This document shows, piece by piece, positions 1 through 8,347 of a stretch of DNA of 14,572 nucleotides. Source of the DNA: Liolophura sinensis (Eukaryota > Mollusca > Polyplacophora > Chitonida > Chitonidae). The notes beneath the pieces were generated by a model. That model saw nothing but the letters and a program-made list of their open reading frames with translations, ran no database searches and was not told the DNA's origin. Within the stretch, counting starts at the first letter, position 1. Every line of letters begins with the position of its first letter. The stretch lies in the NCBI RefSeq assembly GCF_032854445.1, contig NC_088301.1, positions 31,775,830 to 31,790,401 on the forward strand. Reading direction: 5' to 3'. The position numbers and the translations under genes were made by a program.

Positions 1-273
1 CAAAAGCATGTGTGATGCTGTTGTTGCAGCAATGCAGGACACATTTTGCTCACTGTGACAGGCATACCTAATAGTATAGGAATTAATATTCCTACACTTT
101 CAGTAAATGCTGATAATTTAATCAGATTATTGAATGGTTATAAAGCCAAGTGTGAAACTGCAGGGAGTGAGCTTTGGCTTACCAGCATGCTGACATGTGA
201 AAGTTGAGATGAACTCACTCTAACATTTGAGAATGGCATCTTAATTTTTTTTTCTCTTTACTTCATTTAAATG
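1..273. other. Unassigned AT-rich flank
   Basis: No gene is established here. On the minus strand there is a good-looking splice donor (CTG then GTAAGC, junction 183/182) after a short open stretch, but it lies beyond the likely end of the minus-strand gene and has no convincing acceptor. On the plus strand a frame from position 2 is open for 18 codons and then stops, too short to call. Positions 77-94 contain an imperfect palindrome around attaat. Confidence 0.3.
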
Positions 274-542
274 AGAAGAAAACTTAAAAACACGACACTA
301 TAGGCTGAAAAGAGCACATTTTTTTCTATCTGGTGATGCCTGCTGCATAATTTTGCAATTTTTCCTCGCCACACACGTAAAGCCTGAAAACGGCAAAGCT
401 GGCATAAGTCACTGAGTACATAGCGTCCTCCATCTTCCAACACCCTGTAATTTATGCTGGGGGTGTGTAGCCAATAAGTTGTTAAAACTGCTGGCTTGTT
501 CGTGTAAACTCGGAACCTACGTCCAACATTCCAGGTCATCAA
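267..542 (-). pseudogene. Coding relic inside dispersed repeat copy 1
   Basis: This 91-codon minus-strand frame is open but starts at a TTG with an ATG directly after it, so no true start is certain. It lies within the repeat at 274-725. The second copy of the repeat (9250-9728) carries the same frame, broken there by a TGA and a TAG. In the best conserved segment the two copies share GGRY, DLCQLCRFQALRVW, RGKIAKLC and RHHQIEK. Most base differences in this segment are silent in this frame, including one TTA/CTA leucine change, whereas they change residues in the overlapping short ATG frame. That pattern suggests the frame was once translated in the source element. The protein family is not recognised. 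The last 20 residues or so are hydrophobic. It may be a transposon or retrocopy relic rather than an active gene. Confidence 0.4.
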
Positions 543-725
543 ACCGAAAAGGAACTGTACTGTTCCCTACCTTCTGGGAAGAAGAGTTCTACCAGAAATG
601 TACGAACTGCACTTCAGCGGTTTCCAACGGCAACTCTCCTCCTAACATAGAAGACTTCAAAAGTAATTCTTAGGCAAAATGGAGTCGCCCACAGCGGATG
701 TTGGCGCGGACTTTATTTATAATTC
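274..725 (-). repeat. Dispersed repeat, copy 1 (inverted to 9250-9728)
   Basis: The reverse complement of this segment matches 9250-9728 over nearly its whole length, with long identical runs such as gccagctttgccgttttcag and cttcttcccagaaggtag. Differences are scattered substitutions and small indels; by eye roughly 85-90% identity. It has an AT-rich aataaag near one end and no obvious terminal inverted repeats or clear target duplication. Strand is given as the sense of the conserved coding-like frame. The family is not recognised. Confidence 0.85.
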
Positions 726-948
726 ATCCACTTGAGGTACAAATTAGAACGTTTTTTATGACATGCACCTGCGAGGAGATGCACTCTTTTCAATGTTATA
801 TACTTGATATTTAAATATTCATCTCCTTCAATAAACATGATTTTTGATGACGTAGGTTTGATGCAAGAATCTTCCATTTTGGGCCTGTTATTACAAAATG
901 TAAGATTTACATGAATCCGTTTCAATCTGTCATGATGATTACTCGGCC

Positions 949-973
949 CTAAGAGATATACACCTGTCCACCA
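949..973 (-). CDS. Candidate last coding exon of the minus-strand gene
   Basis: A strong acceptor (tttactatttgtgtttcag) ends at 974 on the minus strand. Joined to the candidate exon at 1133-1259 (which leaves two bases, GT), the frame reads V-GGQVYIS and stops at TAG (951-949). An alternative frame, starting TGG-TGG directly after the acceptor, stays open for 86 codons to about 713 and is lysine- and isoleucine-rich. It would need a weaker donor (CAT then GTGTAA) in the preceding exon. The short ending is the simpler reading, and the rest of the segment down to the repeat, which has AATAAA near 710, would then be 3' UTR. Confidence 0.3.
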
Positions 974-1132
974 CTGAAACACAAATAGTAAATTCACGAC
1001 TTGATTAAACCAGCTGCATGCTCCCTACATAAAACCGATACATGTGTCAGCTTTTTACTGTTAAACACAGTATTTTGCACTGTATGCTGTGTTTTTTTGG
1101 GGGGGTTTCTACAATGAATCTGTGAATCTTAC

Positions 1133-1259
1133 ACATGAGACATCACATTGCATATGCTCAGTGCACAAGGCTCTGCTTCTCCTGAGTTATGCAGGTCAAC
1201 ACGCAGACTTAATGAGGCAGCCAGATAGACATGACTCTGCAGGACTGACCATAAACTTG
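1133..1259 (-). CDS. Candidate internal exon, product not recognised
   Basis: The minus strand shows a strong acceptor (acgtaaccatttgtcttcag, AG at 1261-1260) and a good donor (GT then GTAAGATT after 1133) 127 nt apart. One phase is open throughout. It enters with one base from the previous exon, gives 41 full codons (residues include SLWSVLQSHVYLAASLSLRV, then DLHNSGEAEPCALSICNVMSH) and exits with two bases. The peptide mixes hydrophobic and polar residues as an ordinary folded protein would. The plus-strand frame here (1089-1298) is taken as its shadow. It probably belongs to the same minus-strand gene as the exons upstream, but no exon leaving the matching phase was identified between here and 3581. 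Confidence 0.4.
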
Positions 1260-2460
1260 CTGAAGACAAATGGTTACGTGATTAGCATTACATGTTAAAA
1301 GGTTGCTTGATCTCAAATCTTCTGTGATGGAGGTCCGTCTTTGAACACTGTAGGTGGGAAAAGCAACACGGCTTGAGTCCATTTACGAAATCACGGCTGA
1401 CTACATTGGCTTGTCACGGATTCATACATTAATGATTGAAGTCAGCGCTACACCTATATGATTCGAATGCAATTCAGTTTTTATCCAAAAATTTGAGTAT
1501 TTGTACCAGAAAAACACAGAATTGAGGGGTTTTTTTACCGTAGTATTCGGTTTTTAACTGAATTTTACCACCGAATACCGGCGTCTAAAATTGATGCGTA
1601 TGAATTCCTAATGTACCACTTTTCTGCATGTATCACTTGTACAGGTATCGCTTTTGTACATGTATCGCTTTTGTACTGCAACACACTTTGTAGAATTAAT
1701 TGGCTTTCTTTTTAGTTGAGCACTAAGGCCCCTAAATGTAGAAAATGAATGATCCCAAATCTTGAACTAAATATCAACAGGTTTTTATTAATGAAAAGAA
1801 CAGGGTAGACACTAGCTACCACATCCTGTGCTACATTCAACTGACAGACAGCTGTTTTCTCAGTCATCAGCTAATAAATTCTGCTTTTTCTTTTTTTGAT
1901 AACTTGAAAAAGATGAAAAAGTTTTGCCACAACAATTTCTACAGATCCCAACTCACAACTATTACAGGTACACTGTCCTTCATACCACGTGTAAATAATT
2001 ACTACAATGGAAACATTCATACACGTACATGTAAATAATATGAGTCAGTTCAGCTAGTATTTTCTAGAAAAGCATTTTAGCATTATTTTCATAATAATTG
2101 TGTGCACAAATTCCATTGAAAAACGTGCTTTAGACATCAAAAAGATTTAAGATTTTTTTATTTCACACAAACATCTAAGTGTCAGGGCTGTGACTTACAT
2201 GTAGTTTACAAAATGTTGTCAAGATGTAAAACACATTCAAGGGCCATATTAAAGGTCACCATGAACTTTGATATAAACATGAATTTAAAAAAAAAAACAG
2301 CACAGGTAAGATCCAGATACTTTACTTTCCACCTCAGAACTATCTCCATCATTTATTTATTTATTCTTAAGGAGGTTTACATTGTTCTAAAGAATATTGC
2401 CTTTACAAATGAGTTTTGTAAAGTGTTACAAATCATCTACCTTCAGACATGTCAGAACTG
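1260..2460. other. AT-rich intronic or intergenic DNA with small repeats
   Basis: No exon is supported. Small structures are a hairpin with 9-bp perfect arms gtattcggt (1543-1551) and accgaatac (1570-1578), and a three-unit tandem array at 1631-1679 (one 15-bp and two 17-bp units built on tatcgcttttgtacatg). The short plus frame at 2213-2461 is AT-rich and lysine/isoleucine-rich, as expected by chance. Confidence 0.4.
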
Positions 2461-2461
2461 A

Positions 2462-2599
2462 TTAAAGCTTCTGTACAAAATCAATGCACAGGTGAACCAA
2501 CACGAGTTGGATTTACACATTCAAGAAGTCTTAGCAGAGAGAGTGACACTGTACATGACTAAGCCAGTCAGCGCTCTTGTCGAAGAAACAAAACAGTAA
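2462..2599 (+). CDS. Short open frame, possible terminal exon, unrecognised
   Basis: After an in-frame TGA (2459-2461) the plus strand is open for 45 codons to TAA (2597-2599), with no ATG suitable as a start. A CAG at 2489-2491 could be a splice acceptor, though its pyrimidine tract is weak. The peptide looks balanced (QVNQHELDLHIQEVLAERV, then TLYMTKPVSALVEETKQ). On the opposite strand a pyrimidine-rich acceptor-like stretch (tgttttgtttcttcgacaag) and a possible 42-nt exon overlap it. One strand or neither may be coding. No partner exon was found on the plus strand. Confidence 0.2.
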   Translation, partial: LKLLYKINAQVNQHELDLHIQEVLAERVTLYMTKPVSALVEETKQ

Positions 2600-3580
2600 T
2601 GAACTTTACATGTACGGTACCTACAAAATTGAAACGTGATCACTGTAAATTTTATCACTGATAAATTACAGCGAAATAGAAACTAATCATGAATGAACCT
2701 GATTAGAGCCTAACCCCAGCCTCAGAGAGCAGGTTTCTGACCCTTAAAAGTGCATGTTTTTCAAAGAACTTTCCAGGAACTAATGTCCTATATTTTCCAG
2801 AAATTTCAAGGACTGAATGGTGTAAATACAAATATTTATGTCCTAGATTAATCAAAACTATTTGTTGCATTATTTATTGGTCCACTTTGAACATAATACA
2901 ACATTATATTTTGTACTGAAAGATCCAGTACTTTCAAATACATATCACAAGATAATCTCTTTGTTTTAGGACTTTCAACTTTTAAAACCTTTGAAAGACC
3001 AGTGGGAACCATGGAAAGGGAATTTTCAAGATTTCCTTACTGCCACTGTTTTTAGGACCTTGATGGCAATGCTGTTAACAGCATCCATAAGGCATCTTTA
3101 TGGGGGAAATCCGTCGCAGATAATATACTGCCTTCCACTAATAACATAACACATATGCATTGGATTCCTTTTTCAGGTCAATTTCTGCACATCACATGTG
3201 TGTAAATTTCGTTACAAGTCGTTGCAATGCTGAAGGTTAATAGTGGTTTTACTCTCAATTCTTCTGTTCCTCCAACCATGAAAATGAATGACCATGGTCA
3301 TTTGTAACAATAAGGGAAAAACTGATATGCTTCAGTAAAGCTTACAGTACACTATATTGTAAAAGTACAAGTTCATTTTGAGCATGGACGGTGTTTACAT
3401 GCCTTTAGGTGTTACATGTTGAAACAATGCAAAACGATTATCAAGGATCACGATTGCAAAGTACCACTAACGATAACTTTTTTGGTCTGACTACTCTGTT
3501 TTATGCTGTCTCTTGTTGTTCTCATTTAGTGTCAAAATGACAGCTGTAAATTCCATGGTATAAACAAGTTGGAAATATAC
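2600..3580. other. AT-rich stretch, no supported gene
   Basis: No convincing exon was found on either strand. One minus-strand donor-like site (GTACT then GTAAGC, near 3342) has only a weak matching acceptor near 3412, in a phase that does not join the neighbouring candidate exons. Confidence 0.35.
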
Positions 3581-3684
3581 CTGTATCTTGTCAAGGTGTA
3601 TTATCAACATCTGGCGCAATCTTGCTTGCTTAGATAAAGCGCCTAGATTCACAATAACCTCTTTTAAGGATATCTCTGGTTTCA
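3581..3684 (-). CDS. Candidate exon, product not recognised
   Basis: The minus strand has a pyrimidine-tract acceptor (ttttttaaatcatctgcttttatatgtcaag, AG at 3686-3685) and a donor (ATACAG then GTATAT). The 104 nt between them are open when entered after one base, giving 35 codons that begin VKPEISLKEVIVNLGALSKQ and end ARLRQMLIIHLDKIQ, leaving in phase 0. The peptide looks like a helical segment of a conserved intracellular protein, but no family is recognised. It pairs in phase with 3782-3806 across a compact 97-nt intron that starts GTAAGAG. Read through unspliced, the frame is part of a longer 108-codon frame (3491-3817) that carries intron sequence. This is one of the better exon calls in the window. 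Confidence 0.5.
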
Positions 3685-3781
3685 CTTGACATATAAAAGC
3701 AGATGATTTAAAAAAAAAAAGGTTACAAAAAGTAATTTTTATAGTTTTATTATAGTTGTCCAAGAATACACGTACTCTTAC

Positions 3782-3806
3782 CCCTGTACACGGAACAATC
3801 TGACAT
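3782..3806 (-). CDS. Candidate short exon or start exon (MSDCSVYR...)
   Basis: A donor GTAAGAGT follows 3782 on the minus strand. In the only phase that stays open into 3581-3684, this piece reads MSDCSVYR plus one base. An in-frame TGA sits immediately before the ATG (3806-3804), so either translation starts here or this is an internal micro-exon whose acceptor is the CAG just after the ATG, entered after one base. An overlapping upstream ATG at 3817 opens a different frame that would stop right after the splice. If the ATG is the true start, the downstream exon set is a separate gene from the one at 6333-6345. Confidence 0.35.
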
Positions 3807-3819
3807 TCACTGTCCATCA

Positions 3820-4420
3820 GTATCCCTCAAATATGACAGTCGAGAACCAGAAATTTCAAACTGCTCCTGTTGCATTCATGGCACTCAGACTAACTCCTTC
3901 CTCTATTTTCTAAGCTCCTGATTGAATATGGGATACAAACTATTGAACTGACTACTCCAAGAAATGGTTGGCTTACAATTTTTTACTTTCCAAGGTGAAT
4001 TACTCCCAATCTAGAGCGACTTATGGCGAAGAGCGTTACACTTTACCAAAGATGAGGAAGCAAAGACGATAGATACTTCCAGAGATAAGCAATGGATGAA
4101 GATAGCTTGTTACTGAAATTTAGCTGCCATCTCAAAATTTCAAGTTCAGTAAGTGGTTTGATCCATGACATGTAGTAATAAATTAGCTTTGCTGGGCTCA
4201 ACTTTGCTGTATACTATCACAGCTCTGTATTCATATGCTGAAGACAGCACAGGAAGTAAAAGATGTTAAAGGTAAGTTTATGCAATAAGATAAGGCTGTG
4301 ACAGTATATGTAATCAGAGCTTTACAGAGCTACATGTACAGTAAATAACAAAGTAATAAAATACTCTTGAGGAATGACAGCAGTAAGAACTGCCATACTA
4401 ACATTTACCACCTGATGGCT
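3820..4420. other. Probable intron with one weak exon candidate
   Basis: Mostly unassigned. On the minus strand a strong acceptor (tttacttcctgtgctgtcttcag, near 4244) is followed by a frame, entered after one base, with residues YEYRAVIVYSKVEPSK and then ANLLLHVMDQTTY before a TGA. No donor follows and no upstream exon with a matching phase was found, so it is noted here rather than called as a gene. Confidence 0.25.
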
Positions 4421-4553
4421 TGGCTAATTCTAGTCGGAGTGGTTAGTTCTAGTCGGAGTGGCTAGTTCTAGTCGGAGTGGCTAGTTCTAGTCGGAGTGGC
4501 TAGTTCTAGTCAGAGTGGCTAGTTCTAGTCAGAGTGGCTAGTTCTAGTCAGAG
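4421..4553 (+). repeat. 19-bp minisatellite, seven units
   Basis: Seven head-to-tail copies of a 19-bp unit, tggctagttctagtcggag, run without gaps. Unit 1 differs by one base (taattc) and unit 2 by one (tggtta). Units 3-4 carry gtcggag like the first two, while units 5-7 all carry gtcagag. The period is not a multiple of three and the repeat contains stop codons, so it is not coding. Confidence 0.95.
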
Positions 4554-4831
4554 TGACTTGCAGTTGAAAATGTGAAGAGGAGGATTTATTATTTCTACAC
4601 AATATTAGAATAGGCCAAAAGTTGGCTGACCCAAATAACCCACTTCTAATGAGTAAAACCGTCTGAGGTTCGTATTTTAGTTACTACAGTGATAAAAAAT
4701 TAGTCCTTCTAGACGGTGCTATTTTAAAATTCTGACATGACCCCCTCTCAAAAAAATTGCTTCACATTTCCAAACTTCAACTCAATGGGAACGATCTCCA
4801 TGAAGTCCGTGCTGAAGGCACGCAAACTTAC

Positions 4832-4954
4832 CTGCACTAAAATTTCACGTTCTTGTTTTATGCCTTTTTGGGTTGAATTAAGAAAGTTGTTCTTGCAAAC
4901 CACAATGAAAATATACGTTTTCTCAACGATGTCAGTGCCAAAACTCAGATGCAT
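4832..4954 (-). CDS. Candidate exon with possible start codon, unrecognised
   Basis: A consensus donor (GTGCAG then GTAAGTTT) follows 4832 on the minus strand. The open frame before it reads from ATG at 4954 (context GAAATGC) for 41 codons: MHLSFGTDIVEKTYIFIVVC, then KNNFLNSTQKGIKQEREILV plus Q, leaving in phase 0. An in-frame TAA lies just upstream (near 4985). The exon therefore either holds the start codon or begins at the only nearby AG (CTGAG, entered after two bases). Without splicing, the frame continues to 4748 and stops. It sits on the same strand as, and downstream of, 6055-6242, but a phase-matched link to that exon was not found. No family is recognised. Confidence 0.4.
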
Positions 4955-4989
4955 TTCAAACCCAGAACGGCAAGGCACCGATTAAGTTC

Positions 4990-5420
4990 TAGCAGTCAAT
5001 TTGACCACAATGCAGCGAGTTAATTAGTTTCATTGATGATGGTCGTATTAAGAGATTCCACCATAAAATTACATGTAATTGAGCAGAGGAGGTCAGTTAG
5101 ATTACCATACTTAGGAAGGGGCTGGCAGTTTAAAATCTGTGCCATGTTTGTTGAGAGGCAGCGATGGGTTTAAATGTTACGATAAGTGTCAGACTTTGAT
5201 TGTAGCAGACCGAGTCCATCTAAAAAATTGGTACGTAGATCCATGGACTATGACTTAACTAGTTAAATAAAATCATAACAAGAGTTAGTGCAACATAAAG
5301 ACAAATACTGTAGACTACGAAAATGACTGTGATACACATTGTCATGCCTTCATCCATATGTTAACAGAAGTCAAAAGATGTTAACATCTACCATTTTGAA
5401 CAAGTGGTCGACAGTCCGTG
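4990..5420. other. Unassigned, probable intron
   Basis: AT-rich sequence without a supported exon, RNA gene or mobile element on either strand. Confidence 0.4.
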
Positions 5421-5705
5421 TTGTTGTTGTTGTTGTTGTTTAGTGTCCGTGATTCCACACGGTCTTAGAGCTGGGACGTTAACGATATGGTTCTGTGAGA
5501 AAAGAGGGCTAGCCACGATTTAAAAAAAAAAAAGCTTACCGAAAAGTGTCACATAGGTCCTCCTTTATGATCCCGCCCGCAAACACAAATAAAGGAAGAC
5601 GAACAGATGCCACTTGCTTTCTCGCCTTGTCGTGCTAAGAGGGATGTCTCCGGAGTACCCGGATGTAGGGAATCCCTTTCCGCGCTAAGTTTAGCCACTT
5701 GAACA
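5421..5705 (-). mobile_element. SINE-like element with (CAA)n tail
   Basis: On the minus strand the segment ends in ggacactaaa followed by about six CAA units. It is bracketed by a short direct repeat, gtccgtg, at 5414-5420 and just inside the tail at 5445-5451. Its far end (about 5680-5705) has a tRNA-like word, gtggctaaacttagcgcgg, followed by ccgggtactccgg, resembling degraded A and B boxes. Internally there is a hairpin: gtcctcctttat (5557-5568) faces ataaaggaagac (5589-5600) with one G-T pair. A GTAAGC donor-like site (near 5539) and an acceptor-like cttttctcacag also occur inside it, so it could be partly exonised. The boundaries are approximate. Confidence 0.4.
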
Positions 5706-6054
5706 GATTGTTCCCTTTGAGTTATGCCCCTTTTCATGCGATAAAACCGTTTTAAATATGTGGCTGACGGCGACGTTTAGCAAAAGATAAATGTCAGTGT
5801 TTATGAAGATTGATATTAAAGCCAGTTTACTTCAGGTGTAGTCTCCATTGGTGGCGTTTTTTTTTTTTAGCTTGGAAGCTATTTTAATCCCTAAAGCTTC
5901 ATGAGTTTAAAGCGTTAGAGAAAAAGTGATGAAAGTTTTATGGGAGCATGAGATATATAGAGAATATGTAATGAATGACCCTCGATAGGAAATTTATTAA
6001 ACTCGAGTAATAGCTCTCATGTGGATCATGCGGAAGACATCAGATTACACTTAC

Positions 6055-6242
6055 ACCGGGCCAAGCAGTTCTCTCCACGTGGATGCCTTGTTCGCACACG
6101 ACGACCATCTGGACCATTTGGGAGCTGCCTAGCACGAAAAATGGCAGGGACTTCCCCTTTAGAGTATCAAGAAACTGACAGGTGGTATGAGGAGAAGGCC
6201 GGTTCAGGTTCTCATCCACGCTCATGGTGGATATACCTGATG
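6055..6242 (-). CDS. Exon 2 of minus-strand candidate gene
   Basis: The minus strand shows an acceptor (gcattttacgtcag, AG at 6244-6243) and a strong donor (CCCGGT then GTAAGTG) 188 nt apart. Entered after one base it is open throughout. Codon one is completed by the G left by exon 1, giving A, then SGISTMSVDENLNRPSPHTT, CQFLDTLKGKSLPFFVLGSS, QMVQMVVVCEQGIHVERTAW and PG, leaving in phase 0. Without splicing the frame stops 15 nt past the donor. The peptide alternates beta-like hydrophobic runs (SLPFFVLG, VQMVVVCEQG) with polar stretches, as in a cytosolic globular domain, but no family is recognised. The opposing plus-strand frame (6021-6251) is treated as a shadow because only the minus strand has well-placed splice signals and a phase-matched partner. 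Confidence 0.55.
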
Positions 6243-6332
6243 CTGACGTAAAATGCTTTAAGAGATATCAAATGGCGTTTTTATTGAGTAAGTTCAACCA
6301 CTGATTCAACACTGTTCACTCCAGAACTATAC

Positions 6333-6345
6333 CTTCTAAAGCCAT
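6333..6345 (-). CDS. Exon 1 coding part (MALE + G) of minus-strand gene
   Basis: ATG at 6345-6343 has a good start context (AACAATGG). Four codons, MALE, plus one base precede a donor (GAAG then GTATAG). The single leftover base joins exactly to the entry phase of exon 2 at 6242 across an 90-nt intron. An ATG slightly upstream is followed at once by TGA and is not a competitor. Three CCAAT motifs lie 65-120 nt upstream, as expected for a TATA-less promoter. Confidence 0.45.
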
Positions 6346-6408
6346 TGTTTCACATCAAGACCAGTGATGACAGAAATGCATGTGTGTTATCATTAAAACA
6401 CATGGATT

Positions 6409-6470
6409 CCAATCATTTTGTCGTTTTTCATTGGCCAAAGGGTCACACGTTTCACAACCAATCACATTTT
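6409..6470 (-). promoter_or_regulatory. Probable promoter with three CCAAT boxes
   Basis: Within about 60 bp lie CCAAT at 6458-6462 (in aaccaatca), the two-sided attggccaa at 6430-6438, and ccaatc at 6409-6414. On the minus strand they sit 65-120 nt upstream of the proposed start codon at 6345. No TATA box is evident. The CCAAT clustering is seen directly; promoter function is inferred. Confidence 0.4.
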
Positions 6471-6549
6471 ACACTCTTTTATTACAGAAGAACATTAATC
6501 GCATGTGTACAAAAACGTCAGATTGAAAACCGGAAGGAGGGGGGGGGGA

Positions 6550-7290
6550 CTTAATTAAGTTCTTTGTGTATACTTTTTATAAATTTTCCAACATTTAGTC
6601 TCTTCCAAATATCAGACACAAACATCCTGTAAAGTATGTTCATTTGCTTGTCTGGTCATGGGTCTTGACATATACATGGTTTCAACAATATTCCTGTCAT
6701 ATCGGACCGTGTCTCCTAGTATCAGGCAGTCAGTCTAGTATAGGCCTATACACTGACCTTATAGCGAAGTTCATTGGTTGGAGAACAACGTCTCTTCTTG
6801 CCTAGCCAAGAGATGAATCGTATAAATGGAACATACGCTACTGTATGAAATACACAAAAGTTGTGTATATTTGTGATCTTTATAGTTGTGTTCTCTAACA
6901 TTCTACTCTCTTCAAAAGAAAAAAAAACCTATAAAGTTTGTTTGTTTGATTTGTGCTTAACATCGCTTTCAATCTTATATATTTCGTTCGCTTGTATCAA
7001 TACTTGCGTTTTCCAGTGTCACTGAAAACTCTTGATCGCTTCTCTTTGAAAGATTGGTTGACGGTTGGTATACGAATGCCTGCTTCGATACATATATTCG
7101 ACAAGAGCTAGTGTAGGACAAACATACGCCTAAACCCTTGCATGACCGGAAATTGTTCACTGCTTGTCTTTACATGAATCCATCCCAATTTATTACTTAT
7201 ACATACTGCGTTAGTACTCTTTGTGGTTTATGTTACACGTTGTTTTGGAAATGGGTCCAGCGATAATTCATCCGGAACGTCCATAATGAC
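6550..7290. other. Intergenic, no gene seen
   Basis: AT-rich spacer. It holds a 10-G run at 6539-6548 on its edge and a perfect 14-bp palindrome gtataggcctatac (6738-6751). The short minus frame at 6975-7160 shows no splice signals or recognisable motif. Confidence 0.5.
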
Positions 7291-7293
7291 TGA

Positions 7294-7585
7294 CGATTGG
7301 TACGTATGTATTTTTGGGGTTTAACGTGGGGTCCATGCCGTCAAAGTGCTGCCGCCACTAGCAAAAGCATCATACCTAAAACATCAAACATGACACCCCA
7401 CCCAGTCAAATTATACTGATACCGGGACAACCCATTGCTCTAACATTCCAGTGCTCAGCGAGGAAGCAACAAGTACCATTTTTAATGTCTTTGTTATGAC
7501 CCGACCCGGGTTGGATCCGGGGCCTCCCGCCATCGAGTTGGACGCTCTAACCATTAGGCCACCGAAGCGGTCCTGGCGATTGGTA
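7294..7585 (-). mobile_element. tRNA-derived SINE, full length, with 9-bp target duplication
   Basis: The direct repeat cgattggta at 7294-7302 and 7577-7585 brackets an element read on the minus strand. It starts with a tRNA-like head: A-box tggcctaatgg (complement of 7551-7561) and a B-box-like ggatccaaccc (7508-7518, one mismatch to the consensus). The body contains tacttgttgct, gtcagtat-like and ggggtgtcatg words that recur in the plus-strand copy at 8348-8640, and it ends near aaaccccaaaaatacatacg. The head, shared body and target duplication together identify a retroposed SINE family present at least twice here. The family name is not asserted. Confidence 0.85.
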
Positions 7586-7730
7586 TAAATACGATTGTCT
7601 CTTTCAACTCCTATAGATTTCAGAAGGATTGCGTCTTTTGTATAGATATTATTGAAGTAAATATAAATGCAGGGAAGGTCTGCATGGCTGAGAATTTGAA
7701 AGTTTTTCTATAGATGTAATACTGCGCATA

Positions 7731-8080
7731 GATTGGTACCGATCTGGATCTTTCTTTTCAGTACCAATTGGTTACAGCTTGGTACTGCTCAGTTACAGCT
7801 ATTAGCTGACATGGAGTGGTCTGTACTAATTGGTTACTGAGCAATTTCACGTTGGATGATACTGACCAGACTGTTGCTATAGGTAAACCTAACTGATTTC
7901 TGACTATTTGGTAACAGTTTAGTTACAGCTTTGTTTTGAATTTCTTGGTAAAAACATCGATATGGCAACTTAGTTAACAATGTGTTCACGTTAACAAACC
8001 GTCTGATACTCAGCAGAGGTCCTTCCTTGCAGTCTGGCTTCGTTCGATAAGAACCAGTGGTAACCAACCTGGTACCAATC
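7731..8080. repeat. 350-bp segment with 10-bp terminal inverted repeats
   Basis: The word gattggtacc at 7731-7740 is matched by its exact complement ggtaccaatc at 8071-8080. Between them are several related words, ggttac and ggtac, including arms agtaccaa (7760-7767) and ttggtact (7779-7786). This could be a small non-autonomous DNA element or a degenerate repeat cluster. It lies between the two inverted SINE copies. The minus frame at 7834-8067 has no supporting signals. Confidence 0.35.
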
Positions 8081-8347
8081 GGCGTGGCTTTGCTTGTGTA
8101 AATGAAACTGTAAATGAGATTGTAAATGAGATTGAAGATCCCAGTTTTCAGCTTCAGGGTGAATGTGTATAAACATATTCACGAGGATTGAAAATAAAAC
8201 ATCCATTAGGACACAGTATACCTCTATAATTAATACCTTGTGCTAGATCTTTCAGAATTTCTGAATCGAGACAGCCGGTAGTTTAAATCACACCAAGTCG
8301 TTAATATGATGAAGATTATAGCTGTGTATACATTTATGTATACGTAG

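Noticed and set aside
4130-4244. Minus-strand exon after a strong acceptor (YEYRAVIVYSKVEPSK...)
   Set aside because: No upstream exon leaves the needed phase and it ends in a stop without a clear polyadenylation signal; recorded only as a weak candidate.
4421-4553. CRISPR array
   Set aside because: Units abut directly with no spacers, and the context is animal DNA; it is a minisatellite.
4737-4985. Plus-strand 82-codon frame
   Set aside because: Antisense to the minus-strand candidate exon with a consensus GTAAGT donor; no splice signals on its own strand.
6021-6251. Plus-strand 76-codon frame
   Set aside because: It is antisense to the better supported minus-strand exon 2, lacks splice partners on its own strand, and has no recognisable motif.
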